The notes below the pieces were generated by a model. The model was not told the DNA's origin and made no database searches. It saw nothing but the letters and a program-made list of their open reading frames with translations. This document shows positions 11,835-24,380 of a stretch of DNA of 64,000 nucleotides, in pieces (position 1 is the stretch's first letter; each line of letters starts with the position of its first letter). The stretch spans positions 47,910,456 through 47,974,455 of the forward strand of contig CM049318.1 in NCBI GenBank assembly GCA_026874595.1, in the 5' to 3' direction. A program made the translations under genes and the position numbers. Source of the stretch: Sipunculus nudus. Its lineage: Eukaryota > Annelida > Sipuncula > Golfingiida > Sipunculidae.

Positions 11835-12060
11835 GTTCCCGCAGCCCTTTTCCTGCAGCCTCCTTGCACACTTTCCCACAGCCTTCTCGTACACTTCTCG
11901 CAGCCTTCTCGCACACTTCCCGCAGCTTTCTTGCACGCTTCCTGCAGCCTTCTCGCACACTTTCCTGCAGCCTTCTCGCACACTTCCCGCAGCCTCACAC
12001 ACTTCCTGCAGCCTTCTTGCACACTTTCCTGCAGCCTTCTCGCACACTTTCCCGCAGCTG
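11835..12060. repeat. 22-bp tandem repeat within the insertion
   Basis: About ten degenerate copies of GCAGCCTTCTCGCACACTTCCC with length variation. The C/T-rich strand gives overlapping open frames that are not genes. Confidence 0.85.
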
Positions 12061-12789
12061 GGGCCAATTAGATAGCAGCCATGATATGTTTGAACAACAG
12101 CACGTGGGCTCAGTTATTGCGTACAAGCAGACATGCCATGTCATTAGTCAGTGACTGTCTCTGATCCAAATATAAATGCAGGTACTCAGCAGAACAAGCT
12201 CTTTTGAATCTCCCTTTACTTTGCACACTTTTTAAACCTTAATCTTAATGGCTTTTAAATATAAACCAAACTTAATCAAGCTTTGTTAGAAATTACACCT
12301 TGATGAATATGAATCAGAGTACACACTACAGAGTCGCACGAATCCTGCATGAAGTTGTTTAGCTACATAGCTGAATTAAAGTTCTGGGTGAGTTTATTGT
12401 CAGACTAGGACTGGTAACATGAACCACAAAGTGACATTGGGTTACATCAGTAATGTTAGGAATTTCCCATTTACTTAGGGTGACAACTATAGACATATGT
12501 TGAACAGAATTAAGCAAATCAACTTTAAATGAAGCTTAGCCTAAGTATTTTAAAGTTTGTGTGAAGATGAAAACAAAACCTTATTTAAAGTTACTGTTTC
12601 ATATTCAAATCAATAAAACTCAAAATGCATTGGAGTTCAATAAATGCATGATATACATGTTAACCACAGAATTTTTTTCATGCTGCCTTTGATATATCTG
12701 CCTTCCAGCTTGAATACATCTTTCAATCCCACCATTAATCTTAGACTTAGTACTGGTAAGACAGGAAACAGTAGAGCAAATAAAACTGT

Positions 12790-12960
12790 AAAAGTCTGCG
12801 GCTAGCCGCAACCCTCCCGCAGCCTTCCTGCGCACAGCATCCAATCAACTCTATGAGACTGCGGCTAGCCACAACCCTCCCGCAGCCTTCCTGCGCACAG
12901 CATCCAATCAACTCTATGAGACTGCGGCTAGCCGCAACCCTCCCGCAACCTCCCAGCACA
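12790..12960. repeat. 63-bp tandem repeat, about 2.7 copies
   Basis: CTGCGGCTAGCCGCAACCCT recurs at 12796, 12859 and 12922 (63-bp spacing). Each copy has the palindrome GCGGCTAGCCGC or a one-base variant. It mirrors the 22-bp array on the other side of the same insertion. Confidence 0.9.
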
Positions 12961-13123
12961 CAATTCAGATTTGCTGCACACTTTCCTGCAGCCTTTGGGA
13001 GGCAGCGGGAAGCATGCTGCTAGCTGCAGCCTTCCTGCACACTCTTCTTGCAGCCTATTTTGGTGTCTGCTGCTTTGCAGCACAGTTGCAGCGAAGCAGC
13101 GGCAAACTTTTTATTTTGCTAAG

Positions 13124-13575
13124 GGATATATCACAACATTCATTGTGATGTTGTGCTGGACTTGCTAAGGTTCTGAGATAAACAGCTTGTACTAAACATC
13201 ACAACAATCATTGTGATGTTGTGCTGGACTTGCTATTGTTCTGAGATAAACAGCTTGTACTAAACATCACAACATTCATTGTGATGTTGTGCTGGACTTG
13301 CTATGGTTCTGAGATAAACAGCTTGTACTAAACATCACAACATTCATTGTGATGTTGTGCTGGATTTGTCATGGTTCTGAGATAAACAGCTTGTACTAAA
13401 CATATCAACATTCATTGTGATGTTGTGCTGGACTCATCATGGTTCTGAGATAAACAGCTTGTACAAAACATCACAACATTCATTGTGACGTGTGCTGGAC
13501 TCATCATGATTCTGAGATAAACAGCTTGTACAAAAGATCACAACACTAAATCATTGTGATGTTGTACTGGAGTCA
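13124..13575. repeat. 68-bp satellite, right part (about 6.5 copies)
   Basis: TTCTGAGATAAACAG recurs at 13171, 13239, 13307, 13375, 13443 and 13510. Copies towards the right end are more diverged. Each unit can form a hairpin of nine base pairs. Confidence 0.95.
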
Positions 13576-15476
13576 GGTCTTGCTTGCTATTTACACACCT
13601 GTAGGATCTGTATGGTTGCCTTAATCATTTGGAGTGCCATAAGATTTCGGTACAGTGACATCAGCATTAGTCCTTTATACAGAATCAAGGTGGCGCTACC
13701 CTAGGGGCTACATTCACTACTTTAGATAGCAAATTTTGACTGAATATGGCACAATGTGAAAGATTTCCTTCTAACAAATATTTATTTTGAGTACCACTGG
13801 ATTTCATCTATAGTTTGGCACACCTACACTTCAGATATATCCAACAGGGGTCAGTGATGGTAATAAAAACACTGCAAGATAAATGTACAAGCATATTTTT
13901 GTTCACTGCTTAAGATTTTTAAAATATTACTGCCCAGCGGATGTTGACACTTTCCAGTCATGTGCCAGCTAGCAGGAATAACTGCATGACGGAATAATAA
14001 CTGAGACACTTCTGCTGAAAAGTATACCAAACGTTAAATGTTATTTAATAATTTTAATGGGGAAAAAAGGTGCTCCATGGATCCACTGATTTATTTACAT
14101 ATTATCTGAATAATTATCCCTTGATAACTCTGCCTGAAAAAAAGTATGTGAAGTTTTTTATGTATGTTTGTAACATGAGACACAGGATATTTGATTGATA
14201 ATTTCAGCACCTACACAAGGATGCCACCACCTGGGGATCAGGGGCTAGACGTATCAATATGCTAAGCAGCTTAATAAGCAAGGTGTCCAATAACCGTGCC
14301 TCAAGTGGCCTGATCACAGCAAGATCATAGAAGTGAGAGCCTTAGCAATAAGCAGATATAGCTTGTTGAGCCATGCCCACATTATTTTCAACCCACAGGG
14401 GCTAAATCCATCTATGACAGCAGTGTTGGTTATAATTTCAACATCACTGGAAGCAGTTGAGTTAAACTTGATTATTTAGTCAATTATATAATCTACCCCA
14501 TAGGGGTTAACAAGCCTTGCATATACTTATCAATATAACTAGACTGCAGTCAGTATCCTCCGCACACCCCCAGTAACACTGCAGCAAACTTGCCATTATC
14601 ATCAATGTTTTAGACAATGTTTTAGACAAGGCAACAAGGTCAAGTGAGTTAGGTACATGCTTTAACTTACTGATTCTCTGTGAATTGTTGTGTTGTAGAG
14701 CAGATACAGATGGCCTTATTTTGATGTTGGTTAATTCTTCCTCTTCTTTAGTTATACTAACAAAAAAGATCTTTTCTTTCAGCCCTGTTAACTAAGTAGT
14801 TAGAATTACCTTAGGTGTCTTTCCACAAGTCCTTGTCTTTTCAGTCTTTTGAGATAATTGAGCTTATGACTGTCTTTTGATAAGTTTTCTATAATGTTAA
14901 GTCATACTGTGGCCTTTAAATTGACATCTGATGTTGGCAGAGGTATGGGCTCTCTGGCTTCTCTCTTCTACATCATTAAGGTAACATTAACAGCATCCCC
15001 CACGGAACACAGCACTGCTCCGTTCTCCTTACAGCTACTTGACTTAATGGCATTCTATGGCCATCAGTTCATGGAGATGAATTGGTTGATAGGGTCACTA
15101 ATTCCCCACTTGATCCCTGTCTTTAACAGTTAAAACAAGGCTGGCAGGTAGATTGTGACAGCAGCAATCAGATTTCATCCCAGTGCCTGGGCTGACGTGA
15201 CACTTACCAGCAGGCACACATGGTAACATCACCAGGTCACATGATTAATCAGGGAGTGTCTGAGTTATAATCAAAAAGTAAAATCAGATTCACAGGTCAG
15301 GCTTCTGTTAAAATCATTTTTTTAAGTATCCTGGTGCAAGGATTTTTTTTAGATTTCTTTTAATGATTCATATTTTGGTTAAAATGGCAATGACAATATT
15401 TGTATGTCATAAAAGACTAAATGGCACTGGGTACATGGATATATGTCTGATTAATAAATAAATTAATTAACTTAAT
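13576..15476. other. No recognisable feature
   Basis: About 1.9 kb of AT-rich sequence. I see no supported gene. The frame 14894-15133 has no recognisable domain. Confidence 0.5.
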
Positions 15477-16910
15477 TGTATCCCCAGACAAAGTCGGGAT
15501 ACTATGGTTTCACGACGGTCCAGCCGCCGCCACCACCGCCGCCGCAGAAAAACCTTGTGAGCGGGATAACTCAAAAAATATTTCACTGATCTTTTTCAAA
15601 CTTTACATTTGTATAGATATAGGTAAGGGGACGAAGCCTATTTAAAATGGGGTCATGACCTATGCTAGGAGAGTGACCTTGACCTTGAATAGGTCCCTTG
15701 TTGCTGAAAATAACACAGATTCTTAAATATCTCAAGTAAGCTTGCATGGACTGGTCCAAAAATCAAGGTGACCGAAGATCTTGGATAGCCTTGCGATATA
15801 CCGGAAACTGGTGGCCACACCTTATTATCCTTTTCTTGTTTTTACACCTTTTAATACCCCCATAATTGCCACTTGACAGTACTGTAAGCATTATAAGTCA
15901 AAAACTAATGGACAGATTTCTTTCATATTATACACATCTAGAGAGATGGGTTATGGGATGAGGTCTATTTACATTTGGGTCATGACCTTTATCATGAGAG
16001 TGGCCTTGACCTTTAATGTGTCCATATTTGGTGAAAACCACACACCGCTTATGATATCTCCAGTGTTGATAGCCATATGGATTTCAAACATGACTTATGT
16101 ATGGCCCACCACTAAAGTAAGAACCCTATAGGTTCTAGGGTCATGAGGTCAAAGGTCAAGGTCACTGGACTCGCATCTTAAAAGATACTGTGGACGCATT
16201 TTAAGCCAAACTTTCATCCCAGGTCTTCCATCTTGAATATATAGCTCACTTGCCAATAGTGGATGATCCATATCAATGTGGGGGTCACAAAGTCAGAGGT
16301 CAAGGCCACAGGAGCTATCTGTCAAAAAATTAGTTTCTGGATGATAATTCCTGCTTTTATTGATGTATGGATTTCAAACTTGACTTGTTTATGTCCCATT
16401 GAAAAAGCAAGACCCAAATTGATTTTGGGGTCATGAGGTCAAAGGTCAAGGTCACAGGACACAATTTAAAAAGATGTGGATGCATTTTCAGCCAAACATT
16501 TCATCTCAGATCTTTCACCTTGCACATATAGTTCACCTGCCAAGAGAGGAAGAAACCTATCAATTTTGAGGTCACAAGGTCAAAGGTGAAGGTCACAGGA
16601 GCAATCTGTCCAAAAATTAGTTTCTGGATGATAATTCCTGTTTTTATTGTTGTATAGATTTCAAACTTGACTTGTATATGTCCCATTGGAAAAGCAAGAC
16701 CCCAATTGATTTTGGGGTCATGAGGTCAAAGGTCAAGGTCACAGGACCAACATCTTCAAAAAGATTGTGGATTGAAAGATGGAAGAAGCAATAATTGCTT
16801 GCCAAGTGTCAGTATATGCTGCTAAAAATGGGGGCCTATTCTTAAAGGGGGGGGGGGGGGCTACTATGTCTGGGGATACTCACGCACCTGCGGTGCCAAT
16901 AAATGTCTAG
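15477..16910 (+). mobile_element. Family E Helitron-like element
   Basis: The 5' end has TTGTATCCCCAGACA within a hairpin GTATCCC...GGGATAC, followed by a CCGCC-rich tract near 15523-15546. The 3' end has the inverted copy TGTCTGGGGATAC (16867-16879, 13 of 13), then the hairpin GCACC-TGC-GGTGC (16884-16896), then 10 bases, then CTAG (16907-16910) followed by T. This is the Helitron 3' rule plus an asymmetric terminal inverted repeat. The body carries repeated AGGTCAAAGGTCAAGGTCA motifs and a 14-G run at 16847-16860. The 5' portion is related to family A. No coding frame is recognisable. Confidence 0.85.
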
Positions 16911-18649
16911 TTTCAAAATGTTTCTCAAAAACACAGTGACTGCCTTGGCAATACTCTAGTAGTCAGCAGCCACATAGTAAGTGTTTGGTACAGAGTTGTG
17001 ATGGAATCATGAATCTGCAGCTGAGTATTAAAATTATTGGAATTTTAGGGTCTTATTAAAATGCCTAAATTATGAAAAAAATAACAATGGCAACATCAAT
17101 ATGATATTCTACTCTTTACAATATGTAAACCAGTATAGGAGTGCTCACAGTGCTCAGCTGCTGAAATTGATTGCATATAATTCTAGCAGTCATGTGGATT
17201 CTGCACTTAAATGGTCTACAAGAAAGATGCAGAAGCCTCTTATGATCAGATATTTTTCAGTATTTCAACTATGTGACTGTAATAAGTGTGTAAAATACCC
17301 ACTGGGAACATTTGAATCTCTTTAAATTATAGAATATAGGAAGAAATTAAGTTGAGATGAGCTGTAGTATAAAAATACATGCTTAATTCATTAACTGAAA
17401 CAAAATGCTTTAAAAATATTAAAATTTTCCTTTTAATAATGGAGCATAAACTCAACTTGATAAGAATGCTTAAACAAGCCATTTAGGTATACATTGTACC
17501 ATGTGATATATGTATATAATTATCCAAGAAGGGACATTGGAAATTAAGATTAACATGAAATTATACATCTTATTAAAACAATTTTTTAAATGTATCCAAT
17601 AATTATCAAAACAGGTTTATAACACAAGGCCATAAGAACTACATGTCCCATGTTCCTTCTCTGTGTTGACTATGTTCTACTCATGTTTATATTCTCTCTG
17701 GGTCACTGTCTTGTTCTCTGTAGGTCATATAATATTTCTGAGCAGAATGGATCAAGCCCTGCACCCTGCAGATTTTACAAATATTTTTGTCTCGACATCT
17801 TCTTATTCACCTGATAAACACATATTTGTAATGTGCACTGTCACTGAAAAATAATATAAGATGCAAGGTTCTTTGTGAAATATTGTTGAGATCAAATAAT
17901 GAAGAACAAAATAATGCATTTAATGATTGCCGCATGTTTTCCCAGAAGAAAAATAGTAAAACGACCATTTGGCATGATCAGCACACTGCAGACATTTGGC
18001 ATGATCAGCACACTGCAGACTGATTGTGCCAACTTGGTTTAAATGGAACATGAGGTTTCCATGAAGCAGGTCAATATGAGCAGTCACAAAAAATGCAGAT
18101 TTCTGAATATTAGTGACAAGATCAATAAAGACATAAAACTTGATGTTGGTGACAGCTGCCTCAGTCATTGCTCAGATAATTGTTAACAGATGGGACATCA
18201 GATGCTGGAATGCCAGCACAAGATGTCATAGAAAAGATGTAACAGGAAATAATGTTCCCAGACAAATGTCAAAGGAAAATTTTCGTGCCTATATATATAT
18301 ATATATTTAATATAGTGGAGTGTTGTTTATCCAAGCACAATTTATGAGAATATAAGTTTATTGGAAATTAGATCCTAAGAACCAAAGTTATAATCATTGG
18401 TTCCATTTTTTTTTTTACAAAAAGTTCATCAGAAGTAATAATGTTTATCAATTACCAAGGACATTGAGTAGATTTTACCTTTAGTCCTGACTAATTAGTG
18501 CATCCATCAGAACTTTGGGTTATCAGTAATTTGGATGGGCAGTGTCAGTATAGGCTTATGTGTGTAAACAGGCCAATTAAAGCCAATATATTTGTTCTCT
18601 CAATCTAAAATAGTTTCTGGGGTTTATCAAATACACATTTATTCAATTA
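16911..18649. other. No gene; one 27-bp duplication
   Basis: AT-rich sequence. CATTTGGCATGATCAGCACA(+7) is duplicated directly at 17966-17992 and 17993-18019. An AT microsatellite lies near 18291-18306. No supported gene. Confidence 0.6.
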
Positions 18650-19879
18650 TGATACCTGTAGTCAAAGCAACTACGTGCATGTATCCATTGAAATCAGAAT
18701 GGGACGGGTGAAATGAGGCATGGGTTGATGGCAAGGGGAAATAGTAGCATTCATGTCTGCCATGTAAACATGATTGTAGGTGGCATCTCCTTTTATTTGA
18801 AACAGAAAGCTATCCAAGATGAATACATATGCAAAATTTTAAGCAGATAAGTTAAACCACTGCTGAGATTGAGTGATTTTATCACTGCATGGCAGACAAA
18901 CAGATGGACACTGTTCAAAAATGGTTGCAGGTGGTGACACCAACACATTGAATTTTCACCTAAAGCAAATGTATGGATGGAAGCCCCATGAAAATGATTG
19001 CAGATGGTGCCACCAGTCTTGAACATGAGATTGAGGTATCCAAGATCTATGGACAAGCACAATTTCAGGCCAATATGGCGAATCATTCTTGAGAAAAGGC
19101 CATTCATTTATACTATGAAACCGGTAATGTAGGTTGCACCACCTGTCTGCTTTACGAGAAAACTCACCTATATGGATGTACATGCCAAATTTCAGACCAA
19201 CACATTGAACCACTCCTGAGATATGAGCAATTTTCACCGAAAGCAAATGTACGGATGGACGCCCCACAAAAATGATTGCAGATGGCGCCACCAGTCTTGA
19301 ATATAAGATGGAGGTATCCAAGATCAATGGACATGCACAATTTTAGCCCAATCTGTCCTTAGTTTTTGACTTATATTGCTCACAGTCCTGTCAAGTGGCA
19401 ATGATGAGATAATGAAAGGTGCGAAAACAAGAAAAGGACAGGTGGCCCACCTGTCTTCCCCAGAAGACAAAGCTATCCAAGATCTTCAGTCAGTTTGATT
19501 TTTGGATCAAACCATGTATCCCTTATTGAGATATTTATGATTTTGTGTGATTTTCATTATATAAATATGGCAATATTTAAGGTCAAGGCCAGTCTCATAG
19601 GAAAGGTCATGACCCCAATTTAAATATACATCATCCCATATCCCATGTCTATGTATATGCATAATATGAAAGAAATGGGCCCATTAGGTTTTTTACTTAA
19701 AATGCTCATAGTATTGTCAAGTGGCAATGATGGGGGTATTAAACAGCATGTAAACAAGAAAAGGGTGATAGTTGGTACCAACAGTTTCTGACACATGATA
19801 ATACTATCCAAGATCTTCAGTCAACTTGACTTTTTGGATCACACATAGTATCCGCAAAACATTGTTTTGGGAGATACAA
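18650..19879 (-). mobile_element. Family A Helitron-like element
   Basis: The left (3') end reads TGTAGTCAAAGCAACTACG: the terminal hairpin stem GTAGT...ACTAC is kept although the sequence differs from the copy at 50322. The right (5') end has GTATCCGCAAAACATTGTTTTGGGAGATACAA, degenerate but same layout. The body has tandem blocks with GGTGGC/GCCACC. The part at 19380-19800 resembles, in reverse, the 5' portion of family E at 15.7-15.9 kb. Confidence 0.8.
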
Positions 19880-20620
19880 TAATTGTTTATATCATTATTC
19901 TTCTTCACAATTATATATTATCCTCATATAAGCAGTTGCACTAATATAATAATTAAAACAGATTCTGGAGAGCAGATGTCTGAAGTAAGAATAAGCACAA
20001 CCCAGCATGAAGTAAAATGGCAGACAAGACACTGACACATGTGTCTGATGTCAACCCTTGACAGTGCCACCGTGCGGTATCATGGCATAACTCAGATTCT
20101 TAGGGTTAATTTCTTTTAATTCAAACTGTTACAGCACTGTAATAAACTATCATGTTGGTTACCCTGGAAACATTTCATGCTGAATCCAGAGAGTAAATAA
20201 AAGAAATTGTTACAGTTCATGAGAACAAACAGCTGCATTGTATACAGACATGACTCGCCAAAGATACAGCCAAAGGCACATCATCAGATCCCACAGAAAA
20301 CCTGTACAAAGCCTGTTGACAGAGCGGCCTCTGATGTGTATGGTCTACACCTCAGAAGCTTACTGTTTACTGACTAAACACACTCCAGACATGTAATCTA
20401 CCATCCTGTGACTTACAGAGATGATAAACCCTTATTCATACTGCAGGTTAACCCATGTGACAGTATGATATCTGGTAAACATTTTTTTCCTCCCCAGGTT
20501 GTAATGGATCTTAGCACCACACTGTGCCCAACACAAAGCAGCAGTCTGTCAGCTTGAGAAAGAAGTTTTACAATGTAAGGTAAGTCCTGGTTCTCTCAAT
20601 CATTCCATTGTTTTCATATG

Positions 20621-20651
<31 letters not shown>

Positions 20652-20796
20652 ACACATATCATTATAATCATGGTATCTTAAATGCAAGCTGTGTCTTAAT
20701 CAGAAATGTAACCTTAAACATGTAAGCAACATTAATAATCATGGTTGCAAGTGATGATATGTTATATACAGCTAACAGATATGTAACTTTTAGTAA
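19880..20796. other. No gene; TA microsatellite
   Basis: AT-rich. A TA dinucleotide run lies at about 20622-20643. Nothing else recognised. Confidence 0.55.
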
Positions 20797-22015
20797 TTTT
20801 TAGCTCAGCTGACTGAAAGTCATCTAAGCTAAACAATCACTCTTTATCTGTCCTTTAACGGGGCACAAATCATAACTGCTGGACCTAGAAACTCCATACT
20901 AAAAATCTGTAGAGGTCTATAGAAAATCTCTTTGGACACCTGAAATTAGGTCACTGTGACGTATATCCTCCGAGCTATGGGGCTTAAAAGTACCCCCCCC
21001 CCCCAGAATAATTAACAAGGGACCTGTAAGCCACGGCACTGAGCTGAAATATATAATGTGAATATTTTTATAATCAGCTGAATTTGTCTATAAGGATAGG
21101 TTTATGAGCTATTTTAAAATGTCTGTCTACCCAAACTGGAGTCACATCCCTTCACTAATTTGTGAATGGATGGGCCCTGAGACCTTGAACTTTGAGCTTG
21201 TGACATAAAATTGGATTGGCAGAGGCAGAGGAGCAAAATGTGGAAGATGAGAAGGTTTGAGATGTGAAGTTGGCTTAAAATTTATCCATAATCTTTCTAA
21301 ATAAGTGGCTTCTGTGACCTTGGAAGTCCCAAAAATTATGGAAGAAGGTCCTGGTCTAGGTCACTGGGTTTCGAATTCCTCTGAAAACTTGGTAGGAACT
21401 TGTGAACCAAATTTGAGGACAAAATAATTATTACTTTAAAAGTTATGAGGTTGAAAAAAATTTTACATTTCAGGAGATTTTACCTTGAAGATGAAGGTCA
21501 AGGTCACCAGGTTTCAAACTCCTCTGAGATGTGGAAGGAACAATGAGTGTTTAAACTTTTGGTGGAAAATATGCAGCCCTTTAAAATTTTGTGTATTCAC
21601 AAGACATCACAAGACAATAACTATAATTCAACTGATTTGACTTTGAATATCCTGGTAAAGGACACTGCCATGGCTTTCAAACTTGTCAGAGAAATTGTTG
21701 GGAACAATAAGTGTACCTAACAGTGAAACTTGAGGATAAAATGTGAAATACTTGAAAAGTTATGAGGTACACAACAATTTCATATTTTGGCAAATTTAAC
21801 CTTGAAGATGAAAGTCAAAGTCATCCAGTTTTAAACTTGTCCAAGATTTTGGGGTTAACAATGAGTGTTTCAAATTTTGGAGGAAAATATGCAGCCCTTC
21901 AAAATTTATTATGTTCACAAGACACTGTGCACGCTGGCCTACAGACAATGGTGACTTACAACAACAGACAATGGCCCTGAAAACATCATATCTCCAATTG
22001 AGGGGGCGAGACATT
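20797..22015 (+). mobile_element. Family D-related element, 3' end lost
   Basis: Starts with the family D 5' terminus TTTTTAGCTCAGCTGACTG and the usual next block (GGGCACAAATCATAACTGCTGG). The body has roughly 250-bp repeats with 'gaagatgaaggtcaaggtcac'. The D 3' hairpin GACCCATGGGTC is not found, so the right edge is approximate. The frame at 21762-21980 lies inside the repeat. A 12-C run is at 20993-21004. Confidence 0.65.
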
Positions 22016-23549
22016 ATAATGGCTGAGGTTTAAGTAAATGACACAACTGCTAACCGGAGTGAACTGCTCATTTGTATGGCCAGGCTTGCATGCTATGGCA
22101 GCAAAGATTAACCAGCTGGAACATAACCGAAATATGAATGACACCTAAGATGTTGATGTTTATGCAAGTAAACTACTCAGTTATTTGGCCTAAAATCCTA
22201 GCCTAAGCCAAAGAACTGTAGTGTTTGCTCCAGTACAAACAAGTTATGTTTGATAACACCCAAGTGCTCTCTGTTCAGCAGCTTTCTAGGGTAATATACA
22301 ACATAGTGTTGTGCAGTTAGCTGTAATTTTCATACCTTTGCCCCGGCAACATCAGCTCAAAATTAATTACCACTGGGCTTAAACTCCTGACTGCAGGACC
22401 TAGTGACTCTTAATTACAAAAATTCATGTGAAGTATTTTCAAGCTTGAAAAATATTTAGTAAATACAAATATATTTTAGGTACCCCCTTTTTATGTTTAA
22501 AAAAATGAATTTCAGAAAAAAGGCTCTCGGAAAAAAGGCTTCCTATTGTAAGTCAAATTTAGTATTGATGAAATAAGTCAGGCATCAGTAAATATGCAGA
22601 TATTAAATCTTATTAACATCTGATTATTTTTTCATACTTGTAATCTATACCGGTGTATGTATAATGGTTCTGGAATACTAGGTATGTCCCATTTTAAATA
22701 ATGAATATGAGTCAAATGGACATACATAAACATATTAAAGCATGCACCCGTAGCAAGATTGTTGACACAGGAAGGCTTGTCCTCACAGCAGCTTTATTAG
22801 CCTCAGGCCAGTGTGAAAGTGTTAATGTTGAGCCCTGATAACCATTCTGCTCACAGTCAGGCCTGCCCATGATGACAAGACTGTCTGTCTGAAAGGTATA
22901 GGTAATGTGTTATCAGATCACAATTTTGTCAGACCTGACAGACATGTTGCTGCATCATTACCATATCTATAACAAAGCCAAGTCAGGATCATTCCAAGAA
23001 TGATATAAACCCATGGTACAGGCAATGAAAAGAAGTATTTTATATCGCCCAAACTAAAAAGCTTCAACAGCAGTTGCTGCATTAATAAAATGATGGGCCA
23101 GACATTTTTTAATGAATGAATGACAGACTGCAAGGAAGGACCATTACCAGTAGGTACTATCAGGGTTTACTAAAAGCAATCTGATAAAGCCATAGCACAT
23201 AACCATGCTTGTTCCCTGGTTCTTAATTACTTTATCTTATATGCTGATTATGCAAGAAGTCTTTTTAGGTAATTTTAAAATTTCAAATAGTTTGTGGTGC
23301 AATGGCATTCAAAATGGACCACTCAGGCTTACTTTGAGTCATGATGACAGAGAAACTTAAAACTGCACTGCAATGGCCATATATCCTATTTGACAAATGT
23401 AACAAGAACGAAACTGTTGATCATTAAACTAATGGCAAAGCTAAGAGTTAAGAATTAATTTATAACAAAAAGTGAATGAACAATCCAAAGAATTAATCTA
23501 ATCTTTATGGTGATCATTCATTTATTTTTTTAAGGAAGTGTCTATGCAG
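22016..23549. other. No gene; one possible hAT terminus
   Basis: AT-rich. GTTAATGTTGAGCCCTG at 22821-22837 matches the end of hAT-type MITEs such as the one at 45803, but no partner end was found. Otherwise featureless. Confidence 0.5.
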
Positions 23550-24180
23550 CTAACATTGACAGTTGCGCAGAGTTTTGAACCAATCAATGGAAAATATTGT
23601 GTGTACTGCATATTTTTTTCCTTCTAAAATTTGATACACACGTTGTTTCAACCAAGTTCTGCTATGAGTTTGAAAACTGGTTACTTTGACCTTAATCTTC
23701 AAAGTCAGATCAGCAGAAACAGATATTTGTTTGTGGACACTATAACTTTTGAACAACTCGGTATACTTTCATGATAGTTTATATACCCAAATCTTGATGG
23801 AGTTTGAAACCGGTCACTTCCACCTTCCTCTTCCAGATCAAATCAGTCAAAATATAACTTTTGAACCACTAAATATATTTCATGAAATTTGATACGTGAT
23901 TTATTTCTGCCAAAATTTCTGATGAGTTTGACAACCCACCTTCAACCTTCATCTTCAAGGTCAAATCAGCTGAAACAGAATTTTTTTTAACACTTTAACA
24001 TTTTAATCACACAATATTTTTAAATTAAATTTGATACGTGAATTGTTTCTACCAAATGCTGAAATGATTTGGCAAACTGGTGACCTTGACCTTCATCTTC
24101 AAGGTACAAACTTTAGAAATACAGGATGTTAGTGCACCCCACCACTTTTGAAGTAGCTACATATTTTTTTTCTTCAAATT
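23550..24180 (-). repeat. Degenerate ~125-bp tandem repeat related to 21.3-21.9 kb
   Basis: Four diverged units repeat a pattern of 'tttgatac...gttt..accaa', 'gagtttgaaaactggt', 'tgaccttcatcttcaaggtcaaat'. The reverse complement resembles the interior of the D-related element at 20797, so the two form an inverted pair about 1.5 kb apart. Confidence 0.7.
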
Positions 24181-24380
24181 TGGGGATGGGGAGGAGAGCA
24201 TGGGGAGAGGAGACCTATACTCATTCTACTTCCATTCTGGATTCAAACTTCAGGGCAGCAGGACAAGCTTTCTCTCATTTTATATACTGATGTTAACCAG
24301 GCCCAGTGACTCCTGCACAAGCGGGCCCTGGGTTTGTAATTTGCCATATATCTGGGTCATAAAACCCAAGGAATCCCAAA

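Larger units (their letters stand above)
11701..13123. mobile_element. 1.4-kb insertion with short inverted ends, class unknown
   Basis: The element splits the 68-bp satellite: 'actaaacatc' on the left continues as 'atcacaacattc' on the right. The ends are related as inverted repeats: left CCATTAGCAAAAAA, right (reverse complement) CCCTTAGCAAAATA. Both subterminal regions are packed with GCAGC/GCTGC words. The middle (12061-12780) is AT-rich and shows no gene. The target duplication is uncertain (at most ATC). Dense subterminal motifs suggest transposase binding sites, so a DNA transposon derivative is likely, but I cannot assign a superfamily. Confidence 0.65.

Noticed and set aside
11702-12154. 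Overlapping frames of ~110 codons rich in Ala/Cys/Leu/Pro
   Set aside because: All derive from the 22-bp tandem repeat; both strands and several frames are open together.
15479-16878. Tc1/mariner element with TA duplication
   Set aside because: The inverted ends are flanked by TA, but the sequence continues past the right end into a hairpin and CTAG, and the left end matches family A. The Helitron-like reading explains more.
22821-22837. Complete hAT MITE
   Set aside because: Only one terminus-like motif is present; no partner end was found within reach.
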